Source: Ailurus styani (taxonomy: Eukaryota > Chordata > Mammalia > Carnivora > Ailuridae). Taken from it: a stretch of DNA of 64,000 nucleotides. Each line of letters starts with the position of its first letter. Positions within the stretch are counted from its first letter, which is position 1. The translations under genes were made by a program, and so were the position numbers. Positions 53,621 through 64,000 of this stretch are shown in pieces. The DNA lies in contig LNAC01000164.1 of the NCBI GenBank assembly GCA_002007465.1, positions 2,487,406 through 2,551,405 on the forward strand, written 5' to 3'. The notes under the pieces are model-generated. The model was not told where the DNA came from. It made no database searches and saw only the letters and a program-made list of their open reading frames with translations.

Positions 53621-55435
53621 CCTCCTCCCACCAGCGGCCCCGGCGCCTTCCCAGCACTGTACCCGGATCTCCACACAGGATATCCCCCCTCTCCCCTATT
53701 CCCCCCCCCCCATACATCTCATTCCTCCAAAGCAGGACGACCAAGTGAGCCCTGGCTTCAGCCCAGGAGTCGCCTTACTTACCTTTTCTGTTCACAGCGT
53801 CTCCAGAAACTTTTTTTAAGTGCCAGGAGATGAGGCGGTGGGGATTCCGAGACTAGTTTCTGATCTTCTTGTTTCAGCTTCCTTTTCTGTTTTCTTCTTC
53901 CACCCTGCTTGTGCGTCTAACCGCTCCTTTGCTGACATTGTGGTTCTTGGCCGAGGCCTCTCTGTCTCTTCACCATATGGAATTGCCCTCCACCCGCGTC
54001 GTATTTCCACGCCTGACTTGTGTTTTCCTTTTTCTGGTAGATGGAAGACTTGTCTTTGAAGTACGGATTTCACACTTTGGTGTTTTTCAAATCACCTAGG
54101 AGGTTGTGTACATCCCTGACCTGTACTCAGGGATTTCATTTAAAGTGGAATATGGGCACCTGCAGTGCTTCCCAGGTGATTCTGATTGTCCTGAAATTCT
54201 TGCTTTGAGAGTCTCTCCTGTAGAAGACTGGAGGGAATCTGTTGCCATGTGAGCTCCTGAAATGGGGCTCTAGGTGGGAAAGAACACCTAACACCTGAGA
54301 GGCCAGTGCGGGTTTCTTTGCAATCTAGAAGGTAGAGGGACGTTTGATGTCTTAAAAAAATATATTGCCCCCCCCCATATGTCATGTCACTTTTCTACTA
54401 AAAAGTTTAAAATATCTGGCATTGACTCAACTTTGTGTGGCTTTCTGACCTCAGTAAAACAAAACAAAACAAACTGCTTTTGGGGGATTGAAGAGGTTAG
54501 ATTAACCCAGAGTAGGTAGGCAGGAGGAGAATGAATCGTCCACATCTGCTAAGAAAAGAAACTGATGTGTTTATAAACAGTAACAGTGTTTGTTTTGACA
54601 GTGTAAACGATGTTTTGTTTTATATCTTTGTGCCTTTTTAGCTCCCACCCCACCCAGGTTTTTGTTGTTGTTGTTGTCTGATAAAAATATAGCCAGGTTT
54701 GGGGTTTGGACAGGATTTTGATGGGAGCCAGGGTATGAGGATGTTAGGATTGATGGATAACATGGATTGTAAGTTGGTGTGTGGTTTCAGTTGAGAATGT
54801 GGCCCTTAGGTTTTTAAGAAAGTGTTGCCACACCAGATTTATGTTTTTCTTTGGTTGTTTAATGAATTTAATCTGCTAATTATGTGGTATTCTGAAGTGA
54901 AATTGGCTATGGAAAAGACTTATTGCCCCTATTTTACAGAGGGTGGGAGAACGGGGAATATGTTAGTAAGGCTGTGGTGGCGCAGGAATGAAAAGTTGTC
55001 TTGTTCTTGGATTCCTGCTTTCTTGATCTTTCCTGATGTCTTTGAAGACCAGTTATTCTCTGCAGAGGCCAACCTCGATCCCGGTGTGTTTCATTGACCC
55101 AATAAAAGGCTAATTAAGTGAAACCGAAAAGTTAACAACATGGGTTTTAAAATAAACATGCTAGAACTTCTTCATGAGTGCTGTTCTCCTTTAGAGTAGT
55201 ATGTGTAGGTGTGAGTGGTGGGAGTGTGGCCTTATTTAAGTGATATGTCATTGTCCAAAGCAGTTTTGAAAATCGACCTCTGAAATTGTCTGCAGAGACA
55301 TTTTTGAACCATGTTAGTGATCCGTTTCATTGATAACATAATACCATACTGTTGGTAGGTAACCTTGTCACCTGACTTGTCTTCAGATGAGTAAAAAGTC
55401 TTTTGAAGTGGACATAATAGATTTTTGGTGTGTGG
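53621..55435. other. Probable first intron, mostly unique
   Basis: No young repeat for 1.8 kb after the promoter. A MER5-like scrap may lie at 54060-54225 ('ttcccaggtgattctgattg'). A (GTT)n run is at about 54661-54677 and a C-run at 54368. Repeat depletion beside a promoter is usual. Confidence 0.45.
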
Positions 55436-55439
55436 TGAA

Positions 55440-55665
55440 CATGTTTTACATCTATTACTTCTTAGCCATATGACCTTGCACAAGTCACCTCTCAGGCTCA
55501 GTTTTCCACTGCAAAAAATGGGAATACTGGAGCACCTGAACCTGGCTCAATCGGTGGAGCATGTCTCTTGATCTTGGAGTTCTAAGTTCGAGCCCTATGT
55601 TGGGTGTAGAGATTACTTTAAAATTCTTGAAAATGGGAATGCTTACTTGGAAGAGTGGTTAAATG
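55440..55665 (+). repeat. MIR, split by a short SINE
   Basis: 'cttagccatatgaccttgca' and 'aaaaaatgggaatactgg', resuming 'aaaatgggaatgcttacttg' after the SINE. Confidence 0.75.
55532..55625 (+). mobile_element. Short tRNA-type SINE, sense
   Basis: A-box-like tggctcaatcggtggagc and B-box GTTCGAGCC (55586-55594) of a polymerase III promoter are both readable. Target duplication aaaatgggaat on both sides. Confidence 0.87.
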
Positions 55666-56550
55666 AGGAGGAATACATTAATGACCTAGGAATGCAGTAA
55701 CTGTTTCTACCTTCAAAGAATGAAGATTTGCTATTAACGAGAATAGTTTTTGAAAAATAAGTCTTTAAAGGAAAGTTGTATCTTTTTTCCAAGTAGGTAG
55801 ATGCCTTTCAATTCTGTCCATTATCTTTGTCGATTCATGTTCTGACCTCATCCTACCTCTTTTTTTTACCCCCTACTTATTTTCTGTCCTTGCCTCAGTG
55901 AAGCTGTGTTGCAGAGGCTGTCTGCCGTCTCTTGGAGTAAGCCTCTTTTCAGGAGAGCTAATCTGAACATTCTTACAATGCTAGCCCCTTGGTCATGTAT
56001 TCCTGGGGATTTTTCTTTGGGGCCTCAGCTGGTGCTTAGCTCACGCTCTGTAGCACCGGCATCTCTAACTCCTGGATTTGGTGTCAATTTGGAGACCTGT
56101 CCTTGTGAGGCTAATCTTTTCTCTTTTTGAACAAGGATGAATACTTTATCCTTCTCTGAGTCAGTCTTAAGCTGCAAGCCTTAGTTTTTCACAGCACAGA
56201 GCTTCTTATTTTAATTATATGTGGTCTTAAGGGGCAGTATCCTGCTGTTTTTTTCATGTCCTTTCACCCAGGGCTTCACTGCTGAGTAGGGGAGGAGGAG
56301 AATAGCCCCTTGCCATTCAGGTGGGGCTTTGGGTAACCCCTGATCCCTAGTATCAAGAGTAATTGAGTTTGCCTTTGGGACAAGAACCTTGTAAGAGATA
56401 GAAGCTTCTCAGGACACATGTGAAGATTCTCCCAGAATTTTACTACTTGGGAAGGGTTTACACTTGGTATTCTTCCTTGTTCTATTTTTCACCTTGGAGA
56501 CAGAATCCAGGAACAACAGAATTATGTTCAGGTCAGACTTGTAGTTCCTT
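55666..56550. other. Unique sequence, no feature seen
   Basis: No repeat recognised. Short open frame at 55906-56130 has no known domain. Confidence 0.4.
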
Positions 56551-56556
56551 CAGGTT

Positions 56557-56570
56557 CCACCAGGTGGCGC
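56557..56570 (+). promoter_or_regulatory. CTCF site: CTCF-type binding site
   Basis: CCACCAGGTGGCGC fits every position of the CTCF core as I know it. The motif points rightward. It lies about 3 kb downstream of the promoter at 53.2-53.6 kb in otherwise unique sequence. Confidence 0.65.
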
Positions 56571-56657
56571 ATAGGTAAGGGTGTGGTTGTGTTGACTGGC
56601 CACGGCTGCTCTCATCCTCCTAACAGTGCCCGTGGCTTTAGGGTTCGAGGCATTGAG

Positions 56658-56875
56658 ATGTGTCTTAGTTGGTTATGGGCTACTATAATAGAATACTGTA
56701 GACTGGGTGGCTTAAATAGCAAATATTTATTTCTCCCCATTCTAGAGGTTGGAAGTGTGAGATCAGGGTGCCAGCATGGTCAGGTTCTTAAAAGTAGTGG
56801 GTCAGCTTTTGAGACCTCTCAGCAAGTGATTTTCAACCTTTTGTTTACTATCACCTTTTGAGATTTTTTGCCCCC
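56658..56875 (-). mobile_element. MaLR-type LTR scrap
   Basis: 'actgtagactgggtggctta', 'aaatatttatttctccccat', 'gtgagatcagggtgccagca': start of an old antisense LTR of the MLT1/MST kind, cut off by the SINE that follows. Confidence 0.55.
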
Positions 56876-56899
56876 CTAATTGTCCCTTCCCCGTGGAAT

Positions 56900-57101
56900 T
56901 TTTTTTTTTTTTAAAGATTTTATTTATTTATTTCACAGAGGGAGAGAGATCACAAGGAGGCAGAGAGGCAGGCAGAGAGAGAGGGGGGGAAGCAGGCTCC
57001 CCACCGAGCAGGGAGCCCGATGCGGGCCTCGATCCCAGGACCCTGAGATCATGACCTGAGCCGAAAGCAGAGGCTTTAACCCACTGAGCCACCCAGGCGC
57101 C
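56900..57101 (-). mobile_element. SINEC: Can-SINE, antisense
   Basis: Complete copy. The expected right-hand site copy (tggaattttt) appears only after the N at 57117, so 57102-57116 is probably misassembled. Confidence 0.94.
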
Positions 57102-57274
57102 CTCCTTTGTCTTTTTNTGGAATTTTAATACCGTAGATACACCACGTATCTATTTATGTAACTGTGGCCCTTTGGAGGACCATAAACTTAACATAGCTAA
57201 GGTTTTTCTTCCTGAAGAATCATTCCCTGCTTTGCTTGGGGGTGATACTGCCCTCATTAAGAATGCATGGTTTT

Positions 57275-57485
57275 GTTTTTTTTTTTAAAGATTTTATTTA
57301 TTTATTTGACACAGAGAGAGGGATCACAAGTAGGCAGAGAGGCAGGCAGAGAGAGAGAGAGGAGAGAGGAGGAAGCAGGCTCTCTGCCAAGCAGAGAGCC
57401 CGATGCGGGCCTCGATCCCAGGACCCTGGGATCATGACCTGAGCCGAAGGCAGCGGCTTTAACCCACTGAGCCACCCAGGCGCCC
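57275..57485 (-). mobile_element. SINEC: Can-SINE, antisense
   Basis: Target duplication aagaatgcatggtttt (about 57259-57274) and 57486-57501. Confidence 0.96.
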
Positions 57486-57609
57486 AAGAATGCATGGTTT
57501 TACCTATATTCTCTAAGACAGCCATCCAGGCATGTTTTACATCTGTAAGATCTGATGTTTTACATCAGCTGTTAAGACACCAACACCAGACTAGTAAATG
57601 TGGGAGAAC

Positions 57610-57945
57610 ATGATCTCATCCAATCTTCCTGTTAACCTTGTAAAATAGTTGGTATTACCCCATTTTACAGATGAAAAAAATAGGCTCAGTGAGGTTAAGT
57701 GACTTGACCAAGGTCAAAAGGTGGTTGTAGCCAGGCTTTAAACCCAGTTCTGACTCCACAGTGATTTCTTTTGCACTGCACTACCCTCCTCCTCTCACCT
57801 TGAGCCTGCTCACATCAGCAGGATATTTGACCATTCACCTTATTTTTTTTTAAGGCTCTCCTAGGTGCCAGGCGTAATGGAAGATTTCAAGGACACTAAA
57901 GTGAGAAAGAGTTCCTGCTCTTGAAGAGCTCACTTTTCCTAGGGT
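57610..57945 (-). repeat. MIR then L2
   Basis: Antisense MIR 57620-57760 ('accccattttacagatgaaa', 'ttaagtgacttgaccaaggt'), then L2 57850-57945 ('ctcctaggtgccaggcgtaa', 'tgctcttgaagagctcactt'). Confidence 0.75.
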
Positions 57946-58423
57946 GGGGTGCCTTAGGGCTAGTTCCCCTGGTACCTATCCTGTTTGACTTCTCCTGAGA
58001 TGGCTGGCAATAGCTAAGGGCTGTCACACAAAGATTTGAGGTAGTTGGCCTTTGCAAGGATCAGAGCTGTGACTATGTCCCTCCTGGTTTGATTTGCCCC
58101 CCAGCTGAGCTGTTTCTAATCACTGAGCCTGTTGCCCAAAGTGTGTTGCAGGCCCAGGAAACTCCTTGGCCATTACATGTTTATAAGCATGGGGATTAGT
58201 AAGGATGCCATTTCTGCTTTTCTTAATGATATTCCTAATTCAGAGCAGAAGTTTTGTCCCTTTCTGATGTTACTCCATATTGTTGGCCTCAAGAACCAAT
58301 TGCTGTTAAGAGAGTTGGAGAAGAAATGGAATATGTGTGGAGGTAGAGGTGGGAGGGATAATTTTTACCTGGACTTCTCCAAAGGGTTGAATTGAATTTA
58401 GTCTTTATTATTTTTATTTTTTT
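57946..58423. other. Unique sequence, no feature seen
   Basis: An 87-codon open frame at 58132-58395 (+) has no recognisable domain. No repeat recognised. Confidence 0.4.
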
Positions 58424-58440
58424 CCAAATCTTGGAGTTTT

Positions 58441-58615
58441 TAAAAAGATTTTTTTAAGAGAGAGAGGCTTCTTTTAAGAGAAAGCAGGCTTCATGCCCAG
58501 CGTGGAGCCCAGCCCCAGGCTCAGTCTTATGACCTGAGATCATGACCCTTGAAAATCAAATCAAGAGTTCAAATCAAGAGTTGGACACTTAACTGACTGA
58601 ACCACCCAGGCGCTC
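58441..58615 (-). mobile_element. SINEC: Older SINE, antisense, rearranged
   Basis: Diverged copy with an internal duplication of 'aaatcaagagtt' (58556-58582) and head 'actgaaccacccaggcgctc'. Site ccaaatcttggag (58424) recurs as caaaatcttggac (58616). Confidence 0.85.
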
Positions 58616-58639
58616 CCAAAATCTTGGACTTCTGAAGTG

Positions 58640-59525
58640 TTCTGTTCACCATCTGTTTCTCTGATGTCTCCTTGGCCTTACTTTTTCATAGCAGAGCCTG
58701 CTGTGTTGGCTCAGGTGTTCATGGAAATTGGAGCCTTTGGGTAGTATCTGATGCCCATGTCACATGTCCTATCTACAGGGAAATGGGAAGGGGTATATTT
58801 CTGAGGTCTGCTTGCTGGCTGTGTCTTGACTGATGGGGGTGTTGTGCTTTTTAATTACCACTTATCATTCCAGGCAGAAGAATATCACAGCAGTCAGTAA
58901 ACTAATCCATGTCTAGCTATTGCCTTTTTTGTCTTACGAAGGGGAGGAGTTCTAGAAACTGAAAGAAGAATCACAGATGCATCTCATAGGTCAGGTGAGG
59001 AAGGCTGATACCAGTGGACTTTTAAATGGGAATTTCTTTATGTCTGGAAGTAGTTTCATGCTTTTGCCTCTCATTTCTGTGAGGCTCCCACGGGGTCAGC
59101 AGTCATCTGACCAAACTTGAGAAAACTAGCAGCCTTCAGTTCAGTGGAAATAACATAAAGTAGGATAGTCGATACAAACAACATTGATTGGTCACACTTT
59201 GAATTCACTTGGTAGTAGAGTTGGAAACTTAAGGGGCAAAATCCTAAGGAGGGTATTTAAGGTTTTTGTGACTTTCCCTCTGATGGTCATGGGGAGTTGG
59301 GTTTGATTGTATTCATGAAGCAAAGTCTCCATCCTTGGGCCCAGCTGCTAACGTCTGAAATCATGGCGTTTATGGACTGGAAAACATCATCATAGGGGTC
59401 TTTATATCACTTTTATTGGAAACATCAGTGCTGGGTCTGGTTCAGATCCAAGGAATGGCTGTTGGTTTCTTCCGGGTCGGGAGGTTCCCTTGTAGTTCTT
59501 TCCCCTTCCAGTGCTTAGTTTTGTA
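58640..59525. other. Unique sequence, no feature seen
   Basis: No repeat or gene recognised. Confidence 0.4.
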
Positions 59526-59529
59526 TTCA

Positions 59530-59648
59530 ATGGGTTCTTATTTTGCTGATGACAAAACTGAGTTCCAGAGAAGTGAAATGGGCTATATACCTTTTTTAGG
59601 GCCATCAGCATATTACTGGCAGAGCTGAGGCTCAAGCCAGAGGGCTCA
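59530..59648 (-). repeat. MIR fragment
   Basis: 'tgatgacaaaactgagttcc', 'ggcagagctgaggctcaagc', antisense. Confidence 0.7.
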
Positions 59649-60056
59649 CAGAGGGTGGCCATAGAAGTTGTTAAAATTATTTAAAGCCTTATAAAGATGC
59701 AAGATGCCATTGCAGTTAAAAATCTCCAGGGAGGGAGAAGGGTCCGCCTCCACGGTCTGCCTTATTCATTATCTTAAAACCTTCACTGGTGAGGTTTTTG
59801 GCGGTCATGCTGATTTCTTTCCTCTTCATGTTGAGGTGTGTTTCCTCTTGATCTTACCCCAGAGGAAATAGATTTGAAGCTTCCCCCTATTTTAGAAACA
59901 AAGAACAAGTGCTCAGACCAGGCTGCTCTGAGGGTGTTCTGTAAAGAATGGGGCCAGTGCACCAGTGGACCTTATCTGGTGACCCAAGCAAACCTGTGAT
60001 ATATCACTAAAAGAAAAAGAGTGAGGGAATGAATGGTTTGTCAGAGTGGTTTAAAA
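59649..60056. other. Unique sequence, no feature seen
   Basis: No repeat or gene recognised. Confidence 0.35.
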
Positions 60057-60067
60057 ACATTCTGGAG

Positions 60068-60243
60068 GGGCACCTGGGTGGGTTCAGGTCATGATACTGG
60101 GGTCCTGGGATTGAGCCCTGCATTGGGCTCCTTGCTCGGCAGGGAAGTCTGCTTCTCTTCTTCCTCTACAGCTCTCTGCTTGTTCGCTCACTCTCTCTCT
60201 CTCTCTCTCAAATAAATAAAATCTTAAAAAAACAAAACAAAAC
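60068..60243 (+). mobile_element. SINEC: Can-SINE, sense, head deletion
   Basis: Lacks roughly 30 bp between 'acctgggtggg' and 'ttcaggtcatga', removing part of the A-box region. Perfect target duplication aacattctggag (60056-60067) and 60244-60255. Confidence 0.94.
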
Positions 60244-60255
60244 AACATTCTGGAG

Positions 60256-60465
60256 TCAGTTTACTTGGTTTCATATTTTGCCGTTTACTTACTAGCTGTC
60301 AGGTCATGGACAAGTTTCTCGTTTTCTCTTAGCCTTAATTTCATGATCTGTAGAATGGGACTAGTAATAGTTCCTCTTGGAACTGTCTTGAGAATTACTT
60401 GAGAGAATACATATGGAAAGTCGTTCCTCTGGCACAGTATAAGTGGTCTGTGTTTCCAATCACCC
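60256..60465 (+). repeat. MIR
   Basis: 'gccgtttacttactagctgt', 'ttaatttcatgatctgtaga', 'cctctggcacagtataagtg'. Confidence 0.78.
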
Positions 60466-60469
60466 CGTC

Positions 60470-61515
60470 AACAATAGTAGTTTCTAATTCTTGACCCAAG
60501 ACTTGGTTACAGGGTAAGTTATGCTGACTAACCCAGTGTTACCTTAACCATTGCTTCATTGTTGGTCTCCTTTGTTGTTTGATTATTCATACCAGTAGTC
60601 ACAGCTGGCCCATGCTGAATAAGTCAGGAATAGCAAGGAACTTTGAACCTTCTCTGCTTCCTTACTCAGCTTAGTTTTCACCTTTCCAGGGCTGTCTTTA
60701 ACCAGCTGCACTAGCCAGTGGGCCCTGTTTCCTGGGCAGTGGCTGACATGGGGATGTTACTGGAGTAGGGCTGGCTATCCAGAGTCTGCCTGGGACCCTC
60801 TGACAATGTTCTCCCTGTCTCTTGCCATCTGCTCTTCAGCCAGACATGAAGCAATTAGCTCATTAAGGGAACTTTGACTTCTGTCATGGCTTTCTTCTGA
60901 CTTGTATGCCCGTTTCTGGTCCTTGTGTAAGGTCAGGGAGGTGCAGTCAAATACACTGACCCAGATTTTGTGTTCAGGTTGACTCTTTCTTTTTGAGATT
61001 TACAACTGGTTCAGTGTAGCAGTGGGGGGTGGGAGTGGGGGGAAAAGCCCCTGAAGCTACTACTCTTCATACTGATCTCAAGCTGAGTTTCTAAAAAACC
61101 TGAGTACTGAAATTATAGCCTGTGCCCTATTTCTCTGAATGAAACAAATAGGCCAAAACCTTAACGTTGGGGGGTGGGGGAACGGTGGCAGGAGAGCAGT
61201 CTGAATTGGTTTAAAAAAAGAAAAAAAGTCTCTTCAAAGAAATGCTATTGTCTTAAATTGTTTGGCAAGCCTCTGCAGTATCTTTCTTACCTAGTATTAA
61301 TGCTTCCCCTGTTTCCTGTAACTGCTCCTTAGTTATTATGGGAGCCTCTTCCTACGGTTTCCTCTAGGACATTGTGTACCACTGCCCCTTGGGGTCTTCC
61401 TAAATACAGTGCTGATTAGAGAACACTCATGCTTAGAAGCCTCCAGCGGCACCCCCTAGCTGCTGCTGAATGTATTCTAACTGTATCAGTTGTCTGGGTG
61501 TTCCATGTTCCATGT
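60470..61515. other. Unique sequence with G-rich runs
   Basis: Two G-rich strips (61023-61042 and 61170-61182). A CTCF-like word gcaccccctagctg at 61449-61462 is too imperfect to call. Confidence 0.4.
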
Positions 61516-61535
61516 ATCCCTGTCCTACCACTTTA

Positions 61536-61742
61536 TTTATTTTTTTAAAAGATTTTTTTGGTATTTTTTTAATTTACTTGACAGAGAGAGAGATCATAAG
61601 CAGGCAGAGACGCAGGCAGGGAGAGGAGGAAGCAGGCTCCCCACTGAGCAGGGAGCCCGATGCGGGCCTCAATCCCAGGACCCTGGGATCATGACCTGAG
61701 CCGAAGGCAGAGACTTTAACCCACTGAGCCACCCAGGCGCCC
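61536..61742 (-). mobile_element. SINEC: Can-SINE, antisense
   Basis: Tail region carries an extra 'tttttggtattttttt' block. Target duplication ctgtcctaccacttta (61520-61535) and 61743-61758. Confidence 0.95.
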
Positions 61743-61839
61743 CTGTCCTACCACTTTAATTATATCCTCTACCATTACCCGCATGTGTCCTTTGCTCTTG
61801 ATGAACTGGTCCATGTGGCCCTCTAAACATGCATCACGT

Positions 61840-62590
61840 TTGTGACTTGGCCATTTCTTTTGCCCAGAGTCCCCTCTCCTTTGTTTGCTATTTAAGCTGC
61901 ACAGCTGCCTTCTTCAGTGAGCCTTGCTTGATACCTCCTCATCTGTATCCCCATAGCAACACTCTGATTCTAGAATTTAGCATACTTTATCCTGGTTAGT
62001 TATTTTGTCTCTTATTATATGAGCTTCTCAAGGACATGGGCTACGCTTTATTTTGTGTTTCCAGCATAATGCTGAGTATAACGTGTACACCATTAAATGC
62101 TTGTTGAATGAAGAAATACATGAAAGCCTGAGAAATGATAACAGTCCTGGTCAATTTCCATTTCTTTTTTTTTTTTTTTAATTTATTTCACAGAGGGAGA
62201 GAGATCACAAGTAGGCAGAGAGGCAGGCAGAGAGAGAGGAGGAAGCAGGCTCCCCGCTGAGCAGAGAGCCCGATGCGGGCCTCGATCCCAGGACCCTGAG
62301 ATCATGACCTGAGCCGAAAGCAGAGGCTTTAACCCACTGAGCCACCCAGGCGCCCCAATTTCCATTTCTTTAGTGAAGCATTCCTTGAACCCTAGTCACA
62401 GTGAGTCTGGCATGCTCAACTCCCAGAGCCCTTGGTGTCTGAAGCGGTCTGATTCCGTACAGTAAGTCTTCTCTTCCCAAATGGATTAGAAATTCCTGGC
62501 GGGCAGAAAGTGCATCCCTCATTCCTCTTTATATACACAGCCCCAGCACAGTTCCTGTCAAATAGAGGGTGTTTAATAAGCACTTATGAG
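61840..62590 (+). repeat. L2, sense, split by a SINE
   Basis: 'gccttcttcagtgagccttg', 'tgagcttctcaaggacatgg', 'attaaatgcttgttgaatga', then after the SINE 'gaaattcctggcgggcagaa' and 'acagccccagcacagttcct'. Possibly two L2 pieces. Confidence 0.72.
62168..62356 (-). mobile_element. SINEC: Can-SINE, antisense
   Basis: Perfect target duplication aatttccatttcttt at 62153-62167 and 62357-62371. Confidence 0.97.
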
Positions 62591-62594
62591 TATC

Positions 62595-63720
62595 AGAGTC
62601 CTGCTCTTTGTCAGCCGATGTGCGTACCTCAGCCACCTCTATCACTCGCTGGCCAGTGGTCTCCAACTCCCAGAAGTTTTCAGGGTCAGGTAGGGAACAT
62701 CAGTGTGAGTCACAGGGAATGGTGGGCCTGTTTCAAACTGGAGGGCTCATGTGTTCCGTGAAGGGCAGCTTCTACGCAGCCTATAGTCATGAGTGAGTGT
62801 GGCTCTAGTGTCCTCATCTTACATTACAAGAGAAGCCAGAAATCCAGAATTTTGTGTGAAATCCCCAGGGACTACCAAAGTACATCTGTGGTCCAGATTT
62901 GGCATTGAGGCTACCCATCTGTGATCTTTGGATAGTGCCTGAAATTTCACATATTTAAGTTCCTTGTGGAAGAAAAAAGGGAGCAGAGGACATATCCTGA
63001 AAGCTTTTGAGGGAGTTCTGCTGAAAGCCTAGATTTGGTTGAGAGTGTCCTGTTATTTTCTGTGTGGAGTGACGTAGTCTCTTGAGCCAAGTCCTGCAGA
63101 GACTTCCTGTTTTGCTTCATTCTCCCTTGTATTCTGTCCCAAGACCCAGGGACTTGGGCGATTTTTTCCCTTTTGCCTAGCCTCTGCTGAGGCAGGTTTA
63201 ATGGTTGTTCTTGCTTCTCTCTGCTTCTGAGGGCGTGGTGGTCAGTCTGATTACAGATCGAGGTCCCAGGAATCATTCCTGTTAATGGCTTCTCTGAGGA
63301 AGAGTTCTGAATGAACCAGCACAAGTGAAAGGGAGGTATATCATACAGAATTATTGCCTAAATGTGGTTAGCCAAGGGGCAAAGCAGTGTAATAGCCAGG
63401 AGAAAATCTGTACCTCCATGGATCCTTTTGCAGGGCGGTATCTTACCCTGTGGCTGTCCTGTTCTTTGCATAGTCCCTAAGAGCCTCGGGCAGAGCTTAC
63501 TTGACATTACCTTTTAGGTCTGAAGGTGTTACCACCATTGATACCTCCTGTCCAAGGCAGAAACAAGCTGATTGGATTATCTCTGGAAGAATACTTGAGA
63601 AACTGGAAGGAGTGATGTCATTGGTGAGGGGCCCTGGGTGGCTGGGCAGTGAGGGCGAAGAGAGGCTTAATTTTCACTGCATACCTTTGTGTGCTTTTTC
63701 AAATTTGAACTATGTGTGTA
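62595..63720. other. Unique sequence, no feature seen
   Basis: No repeat recognised. Open frames at 62510-62761 (+) and 62947-63324 (-) have no known domain. Confidence 0.4.
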
Positions 63721-63737
63721 TATTGCTAGTATTTTTT

Positions 63738-63931
63738 TTTAAAGATTTTATTTATTTATTTCACAGAGGGAGAGAGATCACAAGGAGGCAGAGAGGCAGG
63801 CAGAGAGAGAGAGGGGGAAGCAGGTTCCCCGCCGAGCAGGGAGCCTGATGCGGGCCTTGATCGCAGGACCCTGAGATCATGACCTGAGCCGAAAGCAGAG
63901 GCTTTAACCCACTGAGCCACCCAGGCGCCCA
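63738..63931 (-). mobile_element. SINEC: Can-SINE, antisense
   Basis: Perfect target duplication attgctagtatttttt at 63722-63737 and 63932-63947. Closely similar to the copies at 56900 and 62168 (shared 'tttcacagagggagagagat'). Confidence 0.97.
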
Positions 63932-63965
63932 ATTGCTAGTATTTTTTAAAAAATATCCCCGGGCA

Positions 63966-64000
63966 GGGGCACCTGGGTGGCTTAGTTGTTAAGTATCTGC
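63966..64000 (+). mobile_element. SINEC: Can-SINE, sense, cut by window end
   Basis: First 35 bp of a sense copy: ggggcacctgggtggcttag. Confidence 0.9.

Noticed and set aside
54023..54175. Splice acceptor followed by ATG at 54041 as a second exon of the 53.5-kb unit
   Set aside because: The acceptor (pyrimidines then tag) is good, but the open stretch runs into what looks like a MER5-type fossil and has no strong donor; coding support is absent.
55532..55625. tRNA gene
   Set aside because: A- and B-box-like words are present, but the sequence does not fold into a cloverleaf, has an A-tail-like end and a target duplication; it is a SINE.
61449..61462. CTCF-like word gcaccccctagctg
   Set aside because: Three mismatches to the core, so too weak to call.

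Overview
This is a 64-kb piece of carnivore nuclear DNA, most likely from a mustelid. The main evidence is about forty copies of the tRNA-derived Can-SINE, found only in Carnivora. Many carry the head variant 'ctcagtgggttaaagcc', which I associate with ferret, mink and otter relatives (my recollection; no search was run). Other content is typical placental-mammal DNA: LINE-1 of several ages, L2, MIR, MLT1-like LTR relics and MER5-like fossils. It is a draft assembly: two larger N gaps, one 10-N gap, and six single-N joins, at least four of them flanked by duplicated sequence.

I found no protein-coding gene that can be called with confidence. There is no long open frame, no recognisable protein family apart from LINE-1 ORF2 remnants, and no intact RNA gene. 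Most short open frames are translations of Can-SINEs, LINE-1 or N runs. Two short GC-rich, TATA-less segments look like promoters. The one at 5.56-6.07 kb has GC boxes, E-boxes and splice-donor consensus facing both ways, so it may be bidirectional. The one at 53.2-53.6 kb has a CCAAT box, a CRE-like site and a possible rightward first exon ending in a donor at 53577. A perfect CTCF-type core lies 3 kb further on (56557-56570). The window probably lies between or within introns of genes whose coding exons are elsewhere.

Layout. 0-5.5 kb: SINEs, then mostly unique sequence. 5.5-7.7 kb: first promoter and unique, possibly conserved DNA. 7.7-14.2 kb: L2, MIR, an old L1 and SINEs. 14.2-20.2 kb: gap, MLT1-like LTR, a duplicated contig end, AT-rich repeat and L2. 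20.2-23.1 kb: a five-layer nest of elements with a full-length U6 snRNA pseudogene fused to a truncated LINE-1 near its core. 23-28 kb: mainly unique with a second gap. 28-37 kb: long antisense LINE-1 relics broken by SINEs. 37-42 kb: unique DNA, a phased octamer cluster, and an LTR inside a MIR. 42-46 kb: a younger LINE-1 with an apparent 3' transduction, inserted in an older LINE-1, then an LTR relic holding two SINEs in opposite orientation. 46-53 kb: mostly unique with scattered relics. 53-64 kb: second promoter, CTCF site and many young antisense SINEs.

The strongest discovery is the U6/LINE-1 chimeric retrocopy at 21277-22410. Its target-site duplication, full-length U6 head and truncated L1 body are all readable. 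The LINE-1 transduction, the helically spaced octamer array and the two promoter candidates follow. All family names come from pattern recognition by eye; no database search was possible.
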